DNA of 64,000 nt, taken from assembly GCA_046349155.1 (NCBI GenBank), contig JAXMCW010000007.1, positions 118,094 to 182,093 of the forward strand, written 5' to 3'. Origin of the DNA: Alsobacter sp046349155. Its GTDB lineage: Bacteria; Pseudomonadota; Alphaproteobacteria; Rhizobiales; Beijerinckiaceae. This document shows positions 53,283-61,833 of this stretch, one piece after another. The position numbers and the translations under genes are program-made. The notes below the pieces were generated by a model. It saw only the letters and a program-made list of their open reading frames with translations. It did not search any database and was not told the origin of the DNA. Each line of letters begins with the position of its first letter. The first letter of the stretch is position 1.

Positions 53283-54167
53283 ATGACCCGCAAAGGCATC
53301 ATCCTGGCCGGAGGCTCCGGCACGCGGCTTCACCCGCTGACGCTGGTGACCTCCAAGCAGCTCCTGCCCGTCTTCGACAAGCCGATGATCTACTACCCGC
53401 TCGCCACGCTGATGCTCGCGGGCGTGCGCGAGGTGCTGATCATCACCACCCCGCACGACCAGGCGAACTTCGTCACCCTGCTGGGCGACGGCAGCCAGTG
53501 GGGCATCTCGATCCACTACGCCGTGCAGCCGAGCCCCGACGGGCTGGCCCAGGCCTTCGTCATCGGCGAGCGCTTCATCGACGGCCACCCCTCCTGCCTC
53601 GTGCTGGGCGACAACCTGATCTACGGGCACGGCCTCACGACCTCGCTCAAGTCGGCGCAGTCGCGCCCGTCCGGCGCCAGCGTCTTCGCCTACCGGGTCG
53701 AGGATCCCGAGCGCTACGGCGTGGTGGCCTTCGACGAGGATGGGCGCGCCACCTCGATCGAGGAGAAGCCGGCCAGGCCGAAGTCCACCTGGGCCGTGAT
53801 CGGGCTCTATTTCTACGACGAGCAGGTGGTGGAGATCGCCAAGAGCCTGAAGCCCTCCCCCCGCGGCGAGTACGAGATCACCGACCTCAACAACGTCTAC
53901 CTGCAGCGCGGGCAACTCCAGGTGGAGCAGCTCGGGCGCGGCTTCGCCTGGTTCGACACGGGCACGCACGACGCGCTGCTGGAGGCGGGCGAGTTCGTGC
54001 GCGTGCTGCAGAGCCGCCAGGGCCAGCTCATCGCCTCGCCCGAGGAGATCGCCTTCCGCCAGCGCTGGATCAGCCGCGAGGACCTGATCCGCGCCGGGGA
54101 AAAGCTCGCCAAGACAAAATACGGAAAGTCGCTGCTGATCACGGCGGAGGAAACGCCGCGCCTCTAG
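53283..54167 (+). CDS. rmlA: Glucose-1-phosphate thymidylyltransferase
   Basis: A 294-residue nucleotidyltransferase. G-G-S-G-T-R-L-H-P-L-T forms the nucleotide loop, K-Q-L-L-P-V-F-D-K-P-M-I-Y-Y-P-L contains the catalytic Lys, and V-L-G-D-N and E-E-K-P follow. It makes dTDP-glucose from dTTP and glucose 1-phosphate, the first step to dTDP-rhamnose. rmlB and rmlD are absent from the window, so the pathway must be completed elsewhere. The pair is a short operon ending before leftward genes. Confidence 0.93.
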   Translation: MTRKGIILAGGSGTRLHPLTLVTSKQLLPVFDKPMIYYPLATLMLAGVREVLIITTPHDQANFVTLLGDGSQWGISIHYAVQPSPDGLAQAFVIGERFIDGHPSCLVLGDNLIYGHGLTTSLKSAQSRPSGASVFAYRVEDPERYGVVAFDEDGRATSIEEKPARPKSTWAVIGLYFYDEQVVEIAKSLKPSPRGEYEITDLNNVYLQRGQLQVEQLGRGFAWFDTGTHDALLEAGEFVRVLQSRQGQLIASPEEIAFRQRWISREDLIRAGEKLAKTKYGKSLLITAEETPRL

Positions 54168-54218
54168 GGTTCGCCGCGCCCGAGGTTGCCGCGCCCGCCT
54201 TGGGGTATAGCGGGAGCC

Positions 54219-54896
54219 TCAGTGATAGCGAATGCCGGAGGAGCCTGCGAGCCAGCACCCCGCCCCGGCCGCGTCGAGCGCGCCGATCCGCCGGACGCCG
54301 CGGCGCTGGAACGGGCCAAGGTCGCGTGGGTCGCCGGCGAGGCGCCAGGGAGCGAGGATGGCGCAGTCCGAGATGGCGGCCAGCACCTCGCCGAGCATGG
54401 CCTCGTCAGGCGATCGTGTGCTCATGATCACCGCGTCATAGGCGAAGCTCAGCGCATCGAGCACCACGGCGAGCGGATGGGGCCTCAGCACGAGGCGGTC
54501 CGGGTCGCCGGCGCCGGAACCGAGCAGGGAGAGACGCCCTCCTCGGGGGCTGATGGCCTGTGCGAGCGGGATATGGCCGTCGAGAACGTCGATCAGGCCC
54601 GGCCCGGCCTGGCCATCGGGCGATGTCGCGTCCAGCACCAGGCATCGCCAATGGCGGGACAGGTCCTGCGCGAGGTGTCCGGCCGCAGCCTCCGCCGCCG
54701 GCCCGCTGACGACGATCCGGGCGCCTCGGCCGAGCGGCAATGCATCCGCCACGATGCTCTCGGTGAGCGTGGCGACGCCGTCCAGCGACCAGCGCGACGG
54801 ATCATAGCTCGGAAGGCTCGCTCCGGGGCGATCGTCCCGGTACTCCGGAACGACGACGCCGCCCGCCGTACGCACACCCTTGGCGGGCGGCGCCAT
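54219..54896 (-). CDS. Degenerate polysaccharide-type tyrosine kinase/ParA-like protein
   Basis: A 225-residue soluble protein. Its middle resembles BY-kinases/CpsD: C-L-V-L-D-A-T-S (Walker A'-like strand), G-L-I-D-V-L-D-G, L-S-L-L-G-S-G and F-A-Y-D-A-V-I-M-S-T-R. The expected Walker A GxxGxGKS/T is not present (R-I-V-V-S-G-P-A-A-E-A-A-A is at that place) and there is no Tyr-rich tail, so it may not hydrolyse ATP. It starts one base inside the stop of the upstream membrane gene (TGATG), which means they are made together. The role is unknown; a scaffold in surface polysaccharide export is a guess suggested by nearby rml genes. Confidence 0.55.
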   Translation of the reverse strand: MAPPAKGVRTAGGVVVPEYRDDRPGASLPSYDPSRWSLDGVATLTESIVADALPLGRGARIVVSGPAAEAAAGHLAQDLSRHWRCLVLDATSPDGQAGPGLIDVLDGHIPLAQAISPRGGRLSLLGSGAGDPDRLVLRPHPLAVVLDALSFAYDAVIMSTRSPDEAMLGEVLAAISDCAILAPWRLAGDPRDLGPFQRRGVRRIGALDAAGAGCWLAGSSGIRYH

Positions 54897-55624
54897 CAGC
54901 GTGCGAGCCCGCCATGCAGGCTCCACGCGACCGAGACGGGAGTGGCGACCGTGGAGGCGGAGCGGCCCGGATTCTTGGCGGCGCTCGCGCCGGAGGTCAG
55001 CAGTGCCGCCGCGGCCGCTGCGCCGAAGACCAGCCCCAGCGACAGGCCGAAGAGTCGCGTCGACCCGCGGCTGCGCACGGGAGACGAAGCAAGGCGCCCC
55101 AGCGGCACCTCGGCCTCCCGCTCGGGGGCGGGCCGGAACATCCGCAGCACGTGGTCCGCCCCGCCGAGGCCGAGTTGCACGGCGACGTGCAGCGGCACGA
55201 AGGCGATCATGAACAGCGTCGCGGCGAGGTGCAGCCGGCCGATGCCCGGGCCGCCGCCGAAGACGAGAAGCACGGCGCAGCTCGTCTCGATCGCGACGAG
55301 CGCCACGAAGGCCTGGCGCACGAGGATGTCGGCCCGCCGCCAGCTCAGGGACGCGCCCGACCCGCGGCGCGAGGCCGGCCAGCGCTGCGCCTTCTCGTCC
55401 CTCAGCCGGGATCCCAGCAGGAGCAGCGCGGCGACCAGGAGGGCGCAGGAGGCGAGGTGCGCAGCCAGGGCCACGCCGTCCGCGCCGGCTGCGGGCCTGT
55501 CGATCAGGCCCGAGCGGGCGGCGACCCTCAGGCCCGTGAGGACCGTGGCGAGCAGCACGAGAGCCGTGCTCCAGTAGACGAGGATCATCGTCGCAGGCGC
55601 AGTCGGCTTCTTCGGCGTCAGCAT
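54896..55624 (-). CDS. Cytochrome b561-like membrane protein
   Basis: A 242-residue protein with four to five hydrophobic helices. Helix 1 is V-Y-W-S-T-A-L-V-L-L-A-T-V-L-T-G; H58 (A-A-H-L-A-S), then R-L-H-L-A-A-T and P-L-H-V-A-V place histidines where heme b ligands occur in cytochrome b561/Ni-Fe hydrogenase b-type proteins. A separate C-terminal helix follows a basic linker. Start 55624 has GGGGAG 5 bases upstream; GTG 55630 is possible. It is coupled to the BY-kinase-like gene and divergent from the PepSY gene. Electron-transfer function is inferred and not secure. Confidence 0.55.
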   Translation of the reverse strand: MLTPKKPTAPATMILVYWSTALVLLATVLTGLRVAARSGLIDRPAAGADGVALAAHLASCALLVAALLLLGSRLRDEKAQRWPASRRGSGASLSWRRADILVRQAFVALVAIETSCAVLLVFGGGPGIGRLHLAATLFMIAFVPLHVAVQLGLGGADHVLRMFRPAPEREAEVPLGRLASSPVRSRGSTRLFGLSLGLVFGAAAAAALLTSGASAAKNPGRSASTVATPVSVAWSLHGGLAR

Positions 55625-55887
55625 GTCCACTCCCCTCGTATCGCCGCATGCGGGACGTCACAGGCGCCGGGCCGGACGGAATCGCTTGTCGGCGAGCTTC
55701 TCTGAGCGGAACTCTGATAAGCGCTCCTCGGCTGACTCGCGCTGAACGGGGCGGTCAGGCTCCGTTCAGTTTGGCGATGCTAGCCTGCGAAGGATATCGG
55801 ACGCGCATGTCCGGTCCGGGCGACGCGAGCGCGGGCGACCCTCCTTCCTGCGACGCCGTTCGCAACCCCATCGGGACCGACTGGTCG

Positions 55888-56328
55888 ATGCCGCAACGCC
55901 ACCGGCTTTTCACGATCGCCCTTTCCGCCCTCCTCGCGGGAGGACCGGTCGCGACCCGTGCGCTGGCCGAGCAGGGCGGCGAGTCTCCGACCGGCTCGAT
56001 CAATCACGGCGTGCCGCAGCGTGAGGCGGGCGCGCCCCCGCACAGGACCGCCCAGCCTGAGCCCGCGCCGCGTTCAAGCCGCTCCCCTCCCGATCCCGAC
56101 CAGGATCTCGCGCGCGAGGCCATGTCGCGCGGGCTGGTGGTGCCGCTCGACCGGGTGTTGCGCAAGGCCGCCGATTTCGTTCCGGGGGATATGCTCGACG
56201 TCAGGTTGCGCAGCACGCGCGAAGGGTCTTGGATCTACGAGATCCGCATGTTGTCCTCCGACGGCCGTATTCGCGTGGTGGTGATCGACGCGGCGCGGAA
56301 CGACGTGATCGAGGTGAGACGCCCCTGA
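55888..56328 (+). CDS. Exported PepSY-domain protein
   Basis: A 146-residue protein with a signal peptide (L-F-T-I-A-L-S-A-L-L-A-G-G-P-V-A-T-R-A-L-A), a Pro/Ser-rich spacer and a PepSY-like domain at the C-terminus (A-M-S-R-G-L-V-V-P-L...W-I-Y-E-I-R-M-L-S-S-D-G-R-I-R-V-V-V-I-D-A). An in-frame ATG at 55807 would put a polar stretch before the signal and is less likely. It overlaps the response-regulator ATG by one base. In related bacteria small periplasmic proteins upstream of PhoP/FeuP-like systems restrain the kinase; by analogy this one may sense or modulate its partner kinase. Confidence 0.72.
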   Translation: MPQRHRLFTIALSALLAGGPVATRALAEQGGESPTGSINHGVPQREAGAPPHRTAQPEPAPRSSRSPPDPDQDLAREAMSRGLVVPLDRVLRKAADFVPGDMLDVRLRSTREGSWIYEIRMLSSDGRIRVVVIDAARNDVIEVRRP

Positions 56329-56984
56329 TGCGAGTCCTGATCGTCGAAGACGACCGGCAGATCGCCGCTGAAGTCGCCCACGCCCTGGAGGGGGCGGGCT
56401 ATGTCGCGGAGGTGTCCCATGACGGCGAGGACGCCTGGTTCCGGGCCGAGACGCAGGCCTTCGACGCGATCGTGCTCGACCTTGGCCTGCCGCAGCTCGA
56501 CGGGCTGTCGGTGCTCAAGCGCTTGCGGGCCGCCGACGTCTCGACGCCCGTGCTCATCCTCACGGCCCGCGGCAGCTGGATGGAGCGCGTCGACGGCATC
56601 GACGCCGGCGCCGACGACTACCTGACGAAGCCGTTCCATACGGAGGAATTGCTGGCGCGCCTCGGCGCCGTCCTGCGTCGTCTGGCGGGACGCGACACGC
56701 CGGTCCTCAAGGCGGGCCAGATCACGATCGACACGCGGCGCATGCGGGTCGTCGTGGACGGCAAGCCCGTCCCCCTGTCCCCGCTGGAATACCGGCTGCT
56801 GCGCTACCTCGTCCACAATTCCAACCGCATGGTCTCCAAGGCCGAGCTCGCGGAGCACGTCTATTCGGACGACACGGAGCCCGACAGCAACACGCTGGAG
56901 GTCGTGGTGGGTCGGATCCGGCGCAAGATGGGCGCCGATCTCGTGCGCACCCAGCGCGGCTTCGGCTACATCGTCGAGGGCTGA
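56328..56984 (+). CDS. OmpR/PhoP-family response regulator
   Basis: A 218-residue regulator with a receiver domain (acidic pair D8-D9, phospho-acceptor D51, T79, K101) and a winged-helix DNA-binding domain from about 125 (P-L-S-P-L-E-Y-R-L-L-R-Y-L, R-I-R-R-K-M-G, R-G-F-G-Y-I-V). The receiver resembles PhoP/FeuP-type regulators. It is translationally coupled to the PepSY gene, and the kinase gene follows after 11 bases, forming a three-gene signalling operon. Targets cannot be read here; divalent cations or envelope stress are typical for this group. Confidence 0.92.
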   Translation: MRVLIVEDDRQIAAEVAHALEGAGYVAEVSHDGEDAWFRAETQAFDAIVLDLGLPQLDGLSVLKRLRAADVSTPVLILTARGSWMERVDGIDAGADDYLTKPFHTEELLARLGAVLRRLAGRDTPVLKAGQITIDTRRMRVVVDGKPVPLSPLEYRLLRYLVHNSNRMVSKAELAEHVYSDDTEPDSNTLEVVVGRIRRKMGADLVRTQRGFGYIVEG

Positions 56985-56995
56985 AGGCGAACCCC

Positions 56996-58435
56996 ATGAT
57001 CCTCGGCTCCATTCGCGCCCGGCTGATGGCGCTGGCCGTGGGAGGCATCCTGGCGACGCTGGGGATCGCCGGCGTCACGCTGACCTTCGTGTTCCGCAAC
57101 CACATGGAGACGCGCGCCGCGCAGGAGCTGAACCTGCGGTTGCTGGAGGTCGTCGCCGCGCTCGCCGACGACGACGGGGACGGCAGGCTCGGCGTCAGGC
57201 CGCTCGGCGACCCCCGCTACGACCAGCCCTATAGCGGCCTCTACTGGCAGGTCTGGGAGGAGGGAGCCCCGATCCTGCGCTCGCGCTCCCTGTGGGACCG
57301 GGAGATCCCCATCGACCCCGAGGGACCCGTCGCCTCCGGACAGCTGCGCTACGGCCCCAACAAGAGCAGGCTCTTCGCGGCGGACCGCGAGGTGACGCTG
57401 GAGAATACCGACAAGCCTCACCGCGTGATCGTCTCGATGGCGGTCGACTACCGCGAGATCGAACGGGCGTGGCGCGCCTTCACCGGCGAGGTGTCTCGCG
57501 TTCTGCTGCTGATCGGGGCGGTCCTCGCGGTCTGGGCCTGGCTGCAGACGAGCCTGGGGATCAGCCCGCTGCGCCGCTTGCAGGAGGAGATCGAGCTCGT
57601 GCGTCACGGGCGGGCCCGGCGCATCAGCCGCGCCGTGCCGGCCGAGGTGGACGGCGTGGTCACGGAGCTGAACGATCTGCTCGACCACCAGGAGCAGGCC
57701 GGGGCCAAGGCGCGCGAACGCGCCGGCGCCCTCGCGCACGGGCTGAAGACGCCCCTGACCGTGCTGATGGGGCAGGTGCGCAAGCTGGAGGATGCCGGGC
57801 AGCATGACAGCGCGGCCGTCCTTCGCGAGCAGCTCGGCTCGATGAAGGACCATATCGACCGCGAACTCGCCCGCGCGCGCATCAGCGGCCCCGCGGCGCC
57901 CGGCCTGGTTCAGACCGACGTCGAGAGCCTCGTCGAACGGATCACGCAGCTGATGCGCCACATGCCGCGCGGCGAGGAGATCGCCTGGAGCGTGGACATG
58001 CCGCCGGGGCTCGCCATCATGGCCGACGGCTCCGATCTCGGCGAGATCCTCGGCAACCTGCTCGACAATGCGCGGAAATGGGCGAAAGGCCGTGTCCGCG
58101 TGACGGGGCGGTTGATCGAGGGTCGCATCGTCACGGCGGTCGAGGACGACGGTCCGGGCATCCCCTCCGCAGAACGCGACCGCGTGATGCTGCCCGGCGA
58201 GCGCGCGGTGAGCGGAGCGGAGGCGCAGCGCGTCGAGGGCTCCGGGCTCGGCCTTTCCATCGTCTCGCGCATCCTCGGGGAATACGAGACCACCCTCGTG
58301 CTCGAGCAAAGTCCCTGGGGTGGCTGCCGGGCGAGCTTCGCCCTCCCCGGCTGGGTCGAGGCGCCTAGGGACACCGCCGCCCACTGGAGCCCCAAGCCGC
58401 GCGTCGCCGGGCCCAAGCTCGCCGCCAACCGCTGA
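56996..58435 (+). CDS. PhoQ-like membrane sensor histidine kinase
   Basis: A 479-residue kinase. Helices at about 11-33 and 167-184 enclose a periplasmic sensor domain of some 130 residues. A HAMP-like linker follows, then the H-box with H248 (A-L-A-H-G-L-K-T-P-L-T-V-L), N-box N358 (G-N-L-L-D-N-A-R-K-W) and G1 box E-D-D-G-P-G-I. The K-T-P-L variant of the H-box is seen in PhoQ-like kinases. A poorly conserved 30-residue C-terminal tail ends the protein. It phosphorylates the adjacent regulator and is probably modulated by the PepSY protein. Confidence 0.92.
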   Translation: MILGSIRARLMALAVGGILATLGIAGVTLTFVFRNHMETRAAQELNLRLLEVVAALADDDGDGRLGVRPLGDPRYDQPYSGLYWQVWEEGAPILRSRSLWDREIPIDPEGPVASGQLRYGPNKSRLFAADREVTLENTDKPHRVIVSMAVDYREIERAWRAFTGEVSRVLLLIGAVLAVWAWLQTSLGISPLRRLQEEIELVRHGRARRISRAVPAEVDGVVTELNDLLDHQEQAGAKARERAGALAHGLKTPLTVLMGQVRKLEDAGQHDSAAVLREQLGSMKDHIDRELARARISGPAAPGLVQTDVESLVERITQLMRHMPRGEEIAWSVDMPPGLAIMADGSDLGEILGNLLDNARKWAKGRVRVTGRLIEGRIVTAVEDDGPGIPSAERDRVMLPGERAVSGAEAQRVEGSGLGLSIVSRILGEYETTLVLEQSPWGGCRASFALPGWVEAPRDTAAHWSPKPRVAGPKLAANR

Positions 58436-58463
58436 CGGCGCAGCCTTGTACGCGGGGACGGCG

Positions 58464-58706
58464 CTACTTGTCGTCGACCTCGGTCTGCGGCCGGTCCTCG
58501 CCCGAAGCGTGCTCTGCGTGCCAGCGGCCCGTCTCGTCCTCGAAGGAAATGTCCTCGTCCGGGCCGGGTTGCCGCTGCTCCGCCGCCGCCCTTCGGGCCG
58601 CCTCGCTCGCGTCCTCGTGCGTCACGAACGTCTCTGACAGGCTGTCGCCCACGCGGTAGGCCCAGCCACCGTCATGCTGCACGATCTCGTAAGTCACCTT
58701 CGCCAT
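58464..58706 (-). CDS. DUF2188-like small protein
   Basis: An 80-residue acidic protein. Its first half (Y-E-I-V-Q-H-D-G-G-W-A-Y-R-V-G-D, then F-V-T-H-E-D-A-S-E-A-A-R-R-A-A) has the beta-turn-helix pattern of DUF2188, a small fold of unknown role. The second half is Glu/Asp-rich and likely disordered. Start 58706 has GGAGG 5 bases upstream and is preferred over 58721. It converges on the kinase gene with a 28-base gap. Confidence 0.7.
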   Translation of the reverse strand: MAKVTYEIVQHDGGWAYRVGDSLSETFVTHEDASEAARRAAAEQRQPGPDEDISFEDETGRWHAEHASGEDRPQTEVDDK

Positions 58707-58903
58707 CTGCACCTCCGGCATGTGCTCTCCGGCTCAACGCCGATGGGGCCGACTTGGTCGCAGCCGTTGGCGGAAATCCTGCCTGGTTCCGCTGACGCTG
58801 GACTTCATGACCGGCAAGGCCGACGCTCCCTGTGTCGGCGACCGCCCCTCTTGCGCGTCCTTGCTGCAGGACGCCACCGAGGGTCCGTGGGAGGAACGAC
58901 GTC

Positions 58904-59980
58904 ATGGCCAGGGTTCACGTGCTGCTGGGCACCCGCAAGGGCGCCTTCATCCTCGACAGCGACGAGACACGCAAGGACTGGGCGTTGCGCGGGCCCTTCT
59001 GCGAGACCTGGCCGATGAACCACGTGGTCGGCGACCCCGCGAGCGGGACCATCTATGCCGGCGGGGGCAACGAGTGGTTCGGGCCAGCCGTCTGGCGCAG
59101 CCGCGACGGCGGTGCGACCTGGACCCATTCGCGCGACGGCCTCGCCTACCCGGCAGGGGAGGCACCCTTGAAATCGGTCTGGAGCCTGGCTCCCCGGGAC
59201 GGGGCGCTGCACGTGGGCGTGGAACCGGCCGGCCTCTTCCGCAGCACCGACGGGGGCGACAGCTTCGAGCCGGTCCCGGGCCTCCGGGAGCACCCGTCCC
59301 GGACCGAGTGGCAGCCGGGCGCCGGCGGCCTGATCCTGCATTCGATGGCCTTCGATCCCGACGACCGGGACCGGATGTGGGTCGCGATCTCCGCGGCGGG
59401 CGTCTTCCACACACAGGATGGCGGACGGACCTGGGAGCCGCGCAACCGCGGAACGCGCTGTGACTTCCTGCCCGAGGAGCAGCGCTATCCTGCGTTCGGG
59501 CAATGCGTCCACTGCATCGTCATGGCGCCGGGCCGGTCCGGTCGGCTCTACCAGCAGAACCATTGCGGCATGTATCGCAGCGACAATGGCGGGCAGGACT
59601 GGGCGAGCATCGAGCAGGGACTGCCCTCGAGCTTCGGCTTCCCCGCAGCCGCGCACCCCCACGACGAGGACACGCTCTATCTCGTGCCGCTCAACGGCGA
59701 CATCGCCGGTCGCTTCATGCCGGAGGGAAAGGCGGCCGTATGGCGCACGCGGGACGGCGGGCGGAGCTGGCACGCCCTGCGCAACGGGCTGCCGCAGGAG
59801 CATGCCTATCTCGGCGTTCTGCGCCAGGCGCTGGCGACGGACACTCTCGACAGGGCGGGCGTGTATTTCGGCACCACGTCGGGCGAGCTCTATGCGAGCG
59901 CCGACGAGGGCGAAAGCTGGTCGCGGATCGCCGACCACCTGCCCGCGATCCTCTCCGTCGAGACCCTGGTCGCGCCATGA
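58904..59980 (+). CDS. BNR/sialidase-like beta-propeller protein
   Basis: A 358-residue cytoplasmic protein (no signal) built of BNR/Asp-box type blades: S-R-D-G-G-A-T-W, S-T-D-G-G-D-S-F, T-Q-D-G-G-R-T-W, S-D-N-G-G-Q-D-W, T-R-D-G-G-R-S-W and S-A-D-E-G-E-S-W. Such propellers occur in sialidases and in photosystem assembly factors, but the sialidase catalytic set (Arg triad, Tyr, Glu) was not recognised here. GGGAGGA before the ATG is a strong site. It is coupled (ATGA) to a MoaD/ThiS-like gene, a pairing that suggests a common but unknown function. Confidence 0.8.
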   Translation: MARVHVLLGTRKGAFILDSDETRKDWALRGPFCETWPMNHVVGDPASGTIYAGGGNEWFGPAVWRSRDGGATWTHSRDGLAYPAGEAPLKSVWSLAPRDGALHVGVEPAGLFRSTDGGDSFEPVPGLREHPSRTEWQPGAGGLILHSMAFDPDDRDRMWVAISAAGVFHTQDGGRTWEPRNRGTRCDFLPEEQRYPAFGQCVHCIVMAPGRSGRLYQQNHCGMYRSDNGGQDWASIEQGLPSSFGFPAAAHPHDEDTLYLVPLNGDIAGRFMPEGKAAVWRTRDGGRSWHALRNGLPQEHAYLGVLRQALATDTLDRAGVYFGTTSGELYASADEGESWSRIADHLPAILSVETLVAP

Positions 59981-60279
59981 GCGACGAGGCGGCGCGCCCG
60001 GACCGGGAGGACGGGCCCGTGCAGGTCACCCTGCCGCCGCTCGTCGCCACCCTCTTCCCGGGCGTGCCGCGCGTCCTGGAGGCGCGCGGCCGGACGGTCT
60101 CCGACGTCATCGACGCCCTGGACGCGGACTGGCCCGGCCTGCGCGATTGTTTCTGCGACAGCCGCCCGGCGATCCGCCGGCACATCAACGTCTTCGTCTC
60201 GGGCCGGCGGGTCGGGCTCGACCATCCGCTCGAGCCCGGGTCGGCGATCGCCATCCTCACCGCGATCAGCGGAGGTTAG
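59977..60279 (+). CDS. MoaD/ThiS-family sulfur carrier-like protein
   Basis: A 100-residue beta-grasp protein ending in S-G-G. The terminal Gly-Gly is the feature through which MoaD/ThiS proteins are adenylated and thiolated. Core signs are T-V-S-D-V-I-D-A-L near residue 40 and N-V-F-V-S-G-R-R-V-G-L-D-H-P-L and A-I-A-I-L-T-A-I. A 15-residue polar N-terminal lead precedes the fold. It is coupled to the BNR gene and no MoaE, MoeB or ThiF gene is close, so it may not be the main molybdopterin carrier. Confidence 0.82.
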   Translation: MSDEAARPDREDGPVQVTLPPLVATLFPGVPRVLEARGRTVSDVIDALDADWPGLRDCFCDSRPAIRRHINVFVSGRRVGLDHPLEPGSAIAILTAISGG

Positions 60280-60374
60280 GAGGGGCCGGCCGTCGCGGGG
60301 CAGGTCCCAGCGGAAGGCGGCTTGCCGGGGAGCGCGCGTTTCGCCCAGGATGGCCGGGTCCCGGATGCTCGGCC

Positions 60375-60908
60375 ATGTCCCCTGCCCCCGCCCACAGACT
60401 CGCCACCCGTGCGGACGAACCCGCGCTCGACGCGCTGATGCAGGCGGCGATCGGCGAACTGCAGCAGCCCTTCCTCACGGCGGCCCAGATCGGCGCAAGC
60501 CGAACGATCATGGGACTCGACACCCAGCTGATCGACGACGGCACCTATTTCGTCGTGACCGCCGGGGACGACCTCGCGGGCTGCGGCGGCTGGAGCCGGC
60601 GCGCAACGCTCTATGGCGGCGACCGGTCCCCGGGGCGCGACGCGGCCCTCCTCGCGCCGGGCCGCGATGCCGCGCGGATCCGGGCCATGTACACGCACCC
60701 GCGCCATGTGCGGCGCGGGGTCGGCCGCCTCATCCTCGCCTTGTGCGAGGCGGCGGCGCGCGCGGACGGCTTCACCGTGGCCGAACTGATGGGGACCATG
60801 GCCGGCGTTCCGCTCTATCGCGCCTGCGGCTATGCGGCGGTCGAGGAGGTGCAGGACGCGCGGGGCGGCGTGCCCGTCCCGCTCCTGCGCATGCGCAAGG
60901 CGCTGTGA
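60375..60908 (+). CDS. GNAT-family N-acetyltransferase
   Basis: A 177-residue GNAT enzyme. The acetyl-CoA-binding motif is M-Y-T-H-P-R-H-V-R-R-G-V-G-R-L-I-L (around 107-123), followed by the late G-V-P-L-Y-R-A-C-G-Y segment. It moves acetyl from acetyl-CoA to an amine whose identity cannot be told from sequence. The ATG at 60375 begins right before the first strand (H-R-L-A-T-R-A-D-E-P-A). It is 95 bases behind the MoaD-like gene and converges on the amidohydrolase. Confidence 0.85.
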   Translation: MSPAPAHRLATRADEPALDALMQAAIGELQQPFLTAAQIGASRTIMGLDTQLIDDGTYFVVTAGDDLAGCGGWSRRATLYGGDRSPGRDAALLAPGRDAARIRAMYTHPRHVRRGVGRLILALCEAAARADGFTVAELMGTMAGVPLYRACGYAAVEEVQDARGGVPVPLLRMRKAL

Positions 60909-60918
60909 GCGGCGCGGC

Positions 60919-61779
60919 TCAGCGGCCCCCGAGGCCATAGACGCGCGTTGCGGTGTCCCGGTAGAGCGCGCGCTGCTCGGCCTCGCTCGCCCCCGCGATC
61001 ACCTCGTCCAGAATGGAGACCCAGTCCGGGTAGGCATGGGTGAGGTTGGAGACGGACCAGTCGCTCCCGTACATGCAGCGCTCGAAGCCGAAGCACTCGA
61101 TGGCGCGCGCCACATAGGGCTTCACCTGCTCGCGCGTCCAATGCCGGTGGTCGGCCTCGGTCACCACGCCCGAGATCTTGCAGACCACGTTGGGCAGCGA
61201 GGCGAGCTCCTTGATCTGGTCCCACCAGGGCTGGCGCAGGCCATTCCGGATGTCGGGCTTGCCGATGTGGTCGAGCACGAAGCTCACCTGCGGACAGCGA
61301 CGCACCAGCTCGATCGCGTAGGTCATGGCCCACTGCTTCACGCAGATGTCGAAGGTGAGCCCATGCTTCGGCAGCAGCTTCACGGCGGCGATGAAGTCCG
61401 GCGCGATGCAGAAGGAAGGGTCCCGCTCCGTCTCGATGAGCCGGCGGATGCCCACGAGGTTGCGGTTCTCCTTGAGGGCCACGAGGTCGGCCTCGATGGA
61501 GGGACCCTTCTCCAGGGGCGCATGCGCGATGATGCCGGCGACGCGCTTGTCGGCGTCGGCCATGGCCTGGACGTAGGCGGCCTCCTTCAGGTGCAGGCCG
61601 GGATCGATCGCGACCTCGGCGAAGACCAGCTTCTCGATCTCCACGGGCCCGCGCGCGGCGTCGAAGTCGGGCATTTCGTGCGTGCGCGCGATCTTCGGGA
61701 CGTTCTTCAGCCAGCCATAGGTGAAGCGCTCGAGGTTGTAGAGGTGCACATGGCTGTCGATGATCGGGAAGGCGGGCAT
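60919..61779 (-). CDS. TIM-barrel amidohydrolase (COG3618/amidohydrolase 2)
   Basis: A 286-residue metal-dependent hydrolase. The N-terminal D-S-H-V-H-L has the two metal-type histidines; D-H-I-G-K-P (His) and G-S-D-W (Asp) complete the usual set. Related proteins open lactones (fuconolactonase-like) or decarboxylate cyclic acids. It is the last gene of a leftward operon after tmpB and tmpA-like genes, 54 bases downstream of tmpB. It has no known place in that pathway, so its co-transcription is a lead: it may clear a side product or act on a related phosphonate. Confidence 0.82.
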   Translation of the reverse strand: MPAFPIIDSHVHLYNLERFTYGWLKNVPKIARTHEMPDFDAARGPVEIEKLVFAEVAIDPGLHLKEAAYVQAMADADKRVAGIIAHAPLEKGPSIEADLVALKENRNLVGIRRLIETERDPSFCIAPDFIAAVKLLPKHGLTFDICVKQWAMTYAIELVRRCPQVSFVLDHIGKPDIRNGLRQPWWDQIKELASLPNVVCKISGVVTEADHRHWTREQVKPYVARAIECFGFERCMYGSDWSVSNLTHAYPDWVSILDEVIAGASEAEQRALYRDTATRVYGLGGR

Positions 61780-61833
61780 GTTTCTCTCCGGGTGTTTTCT
61801 TGCTTGTCGGACGACGCGCCGATGCGGCCCGCG

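Noticed and set aside
52646..54167. Complete dTDP-rhamnose locus
   Set aside because: Only rmlC and rmlA are present; no rmlB or rmlD lies in the window.
58904..59980. Exo-alpha-sialidase
   Set aside because: Asp-box repeats are present, but I could not find the Arg triad and nucleophilic Tyr, and there is no export signal.
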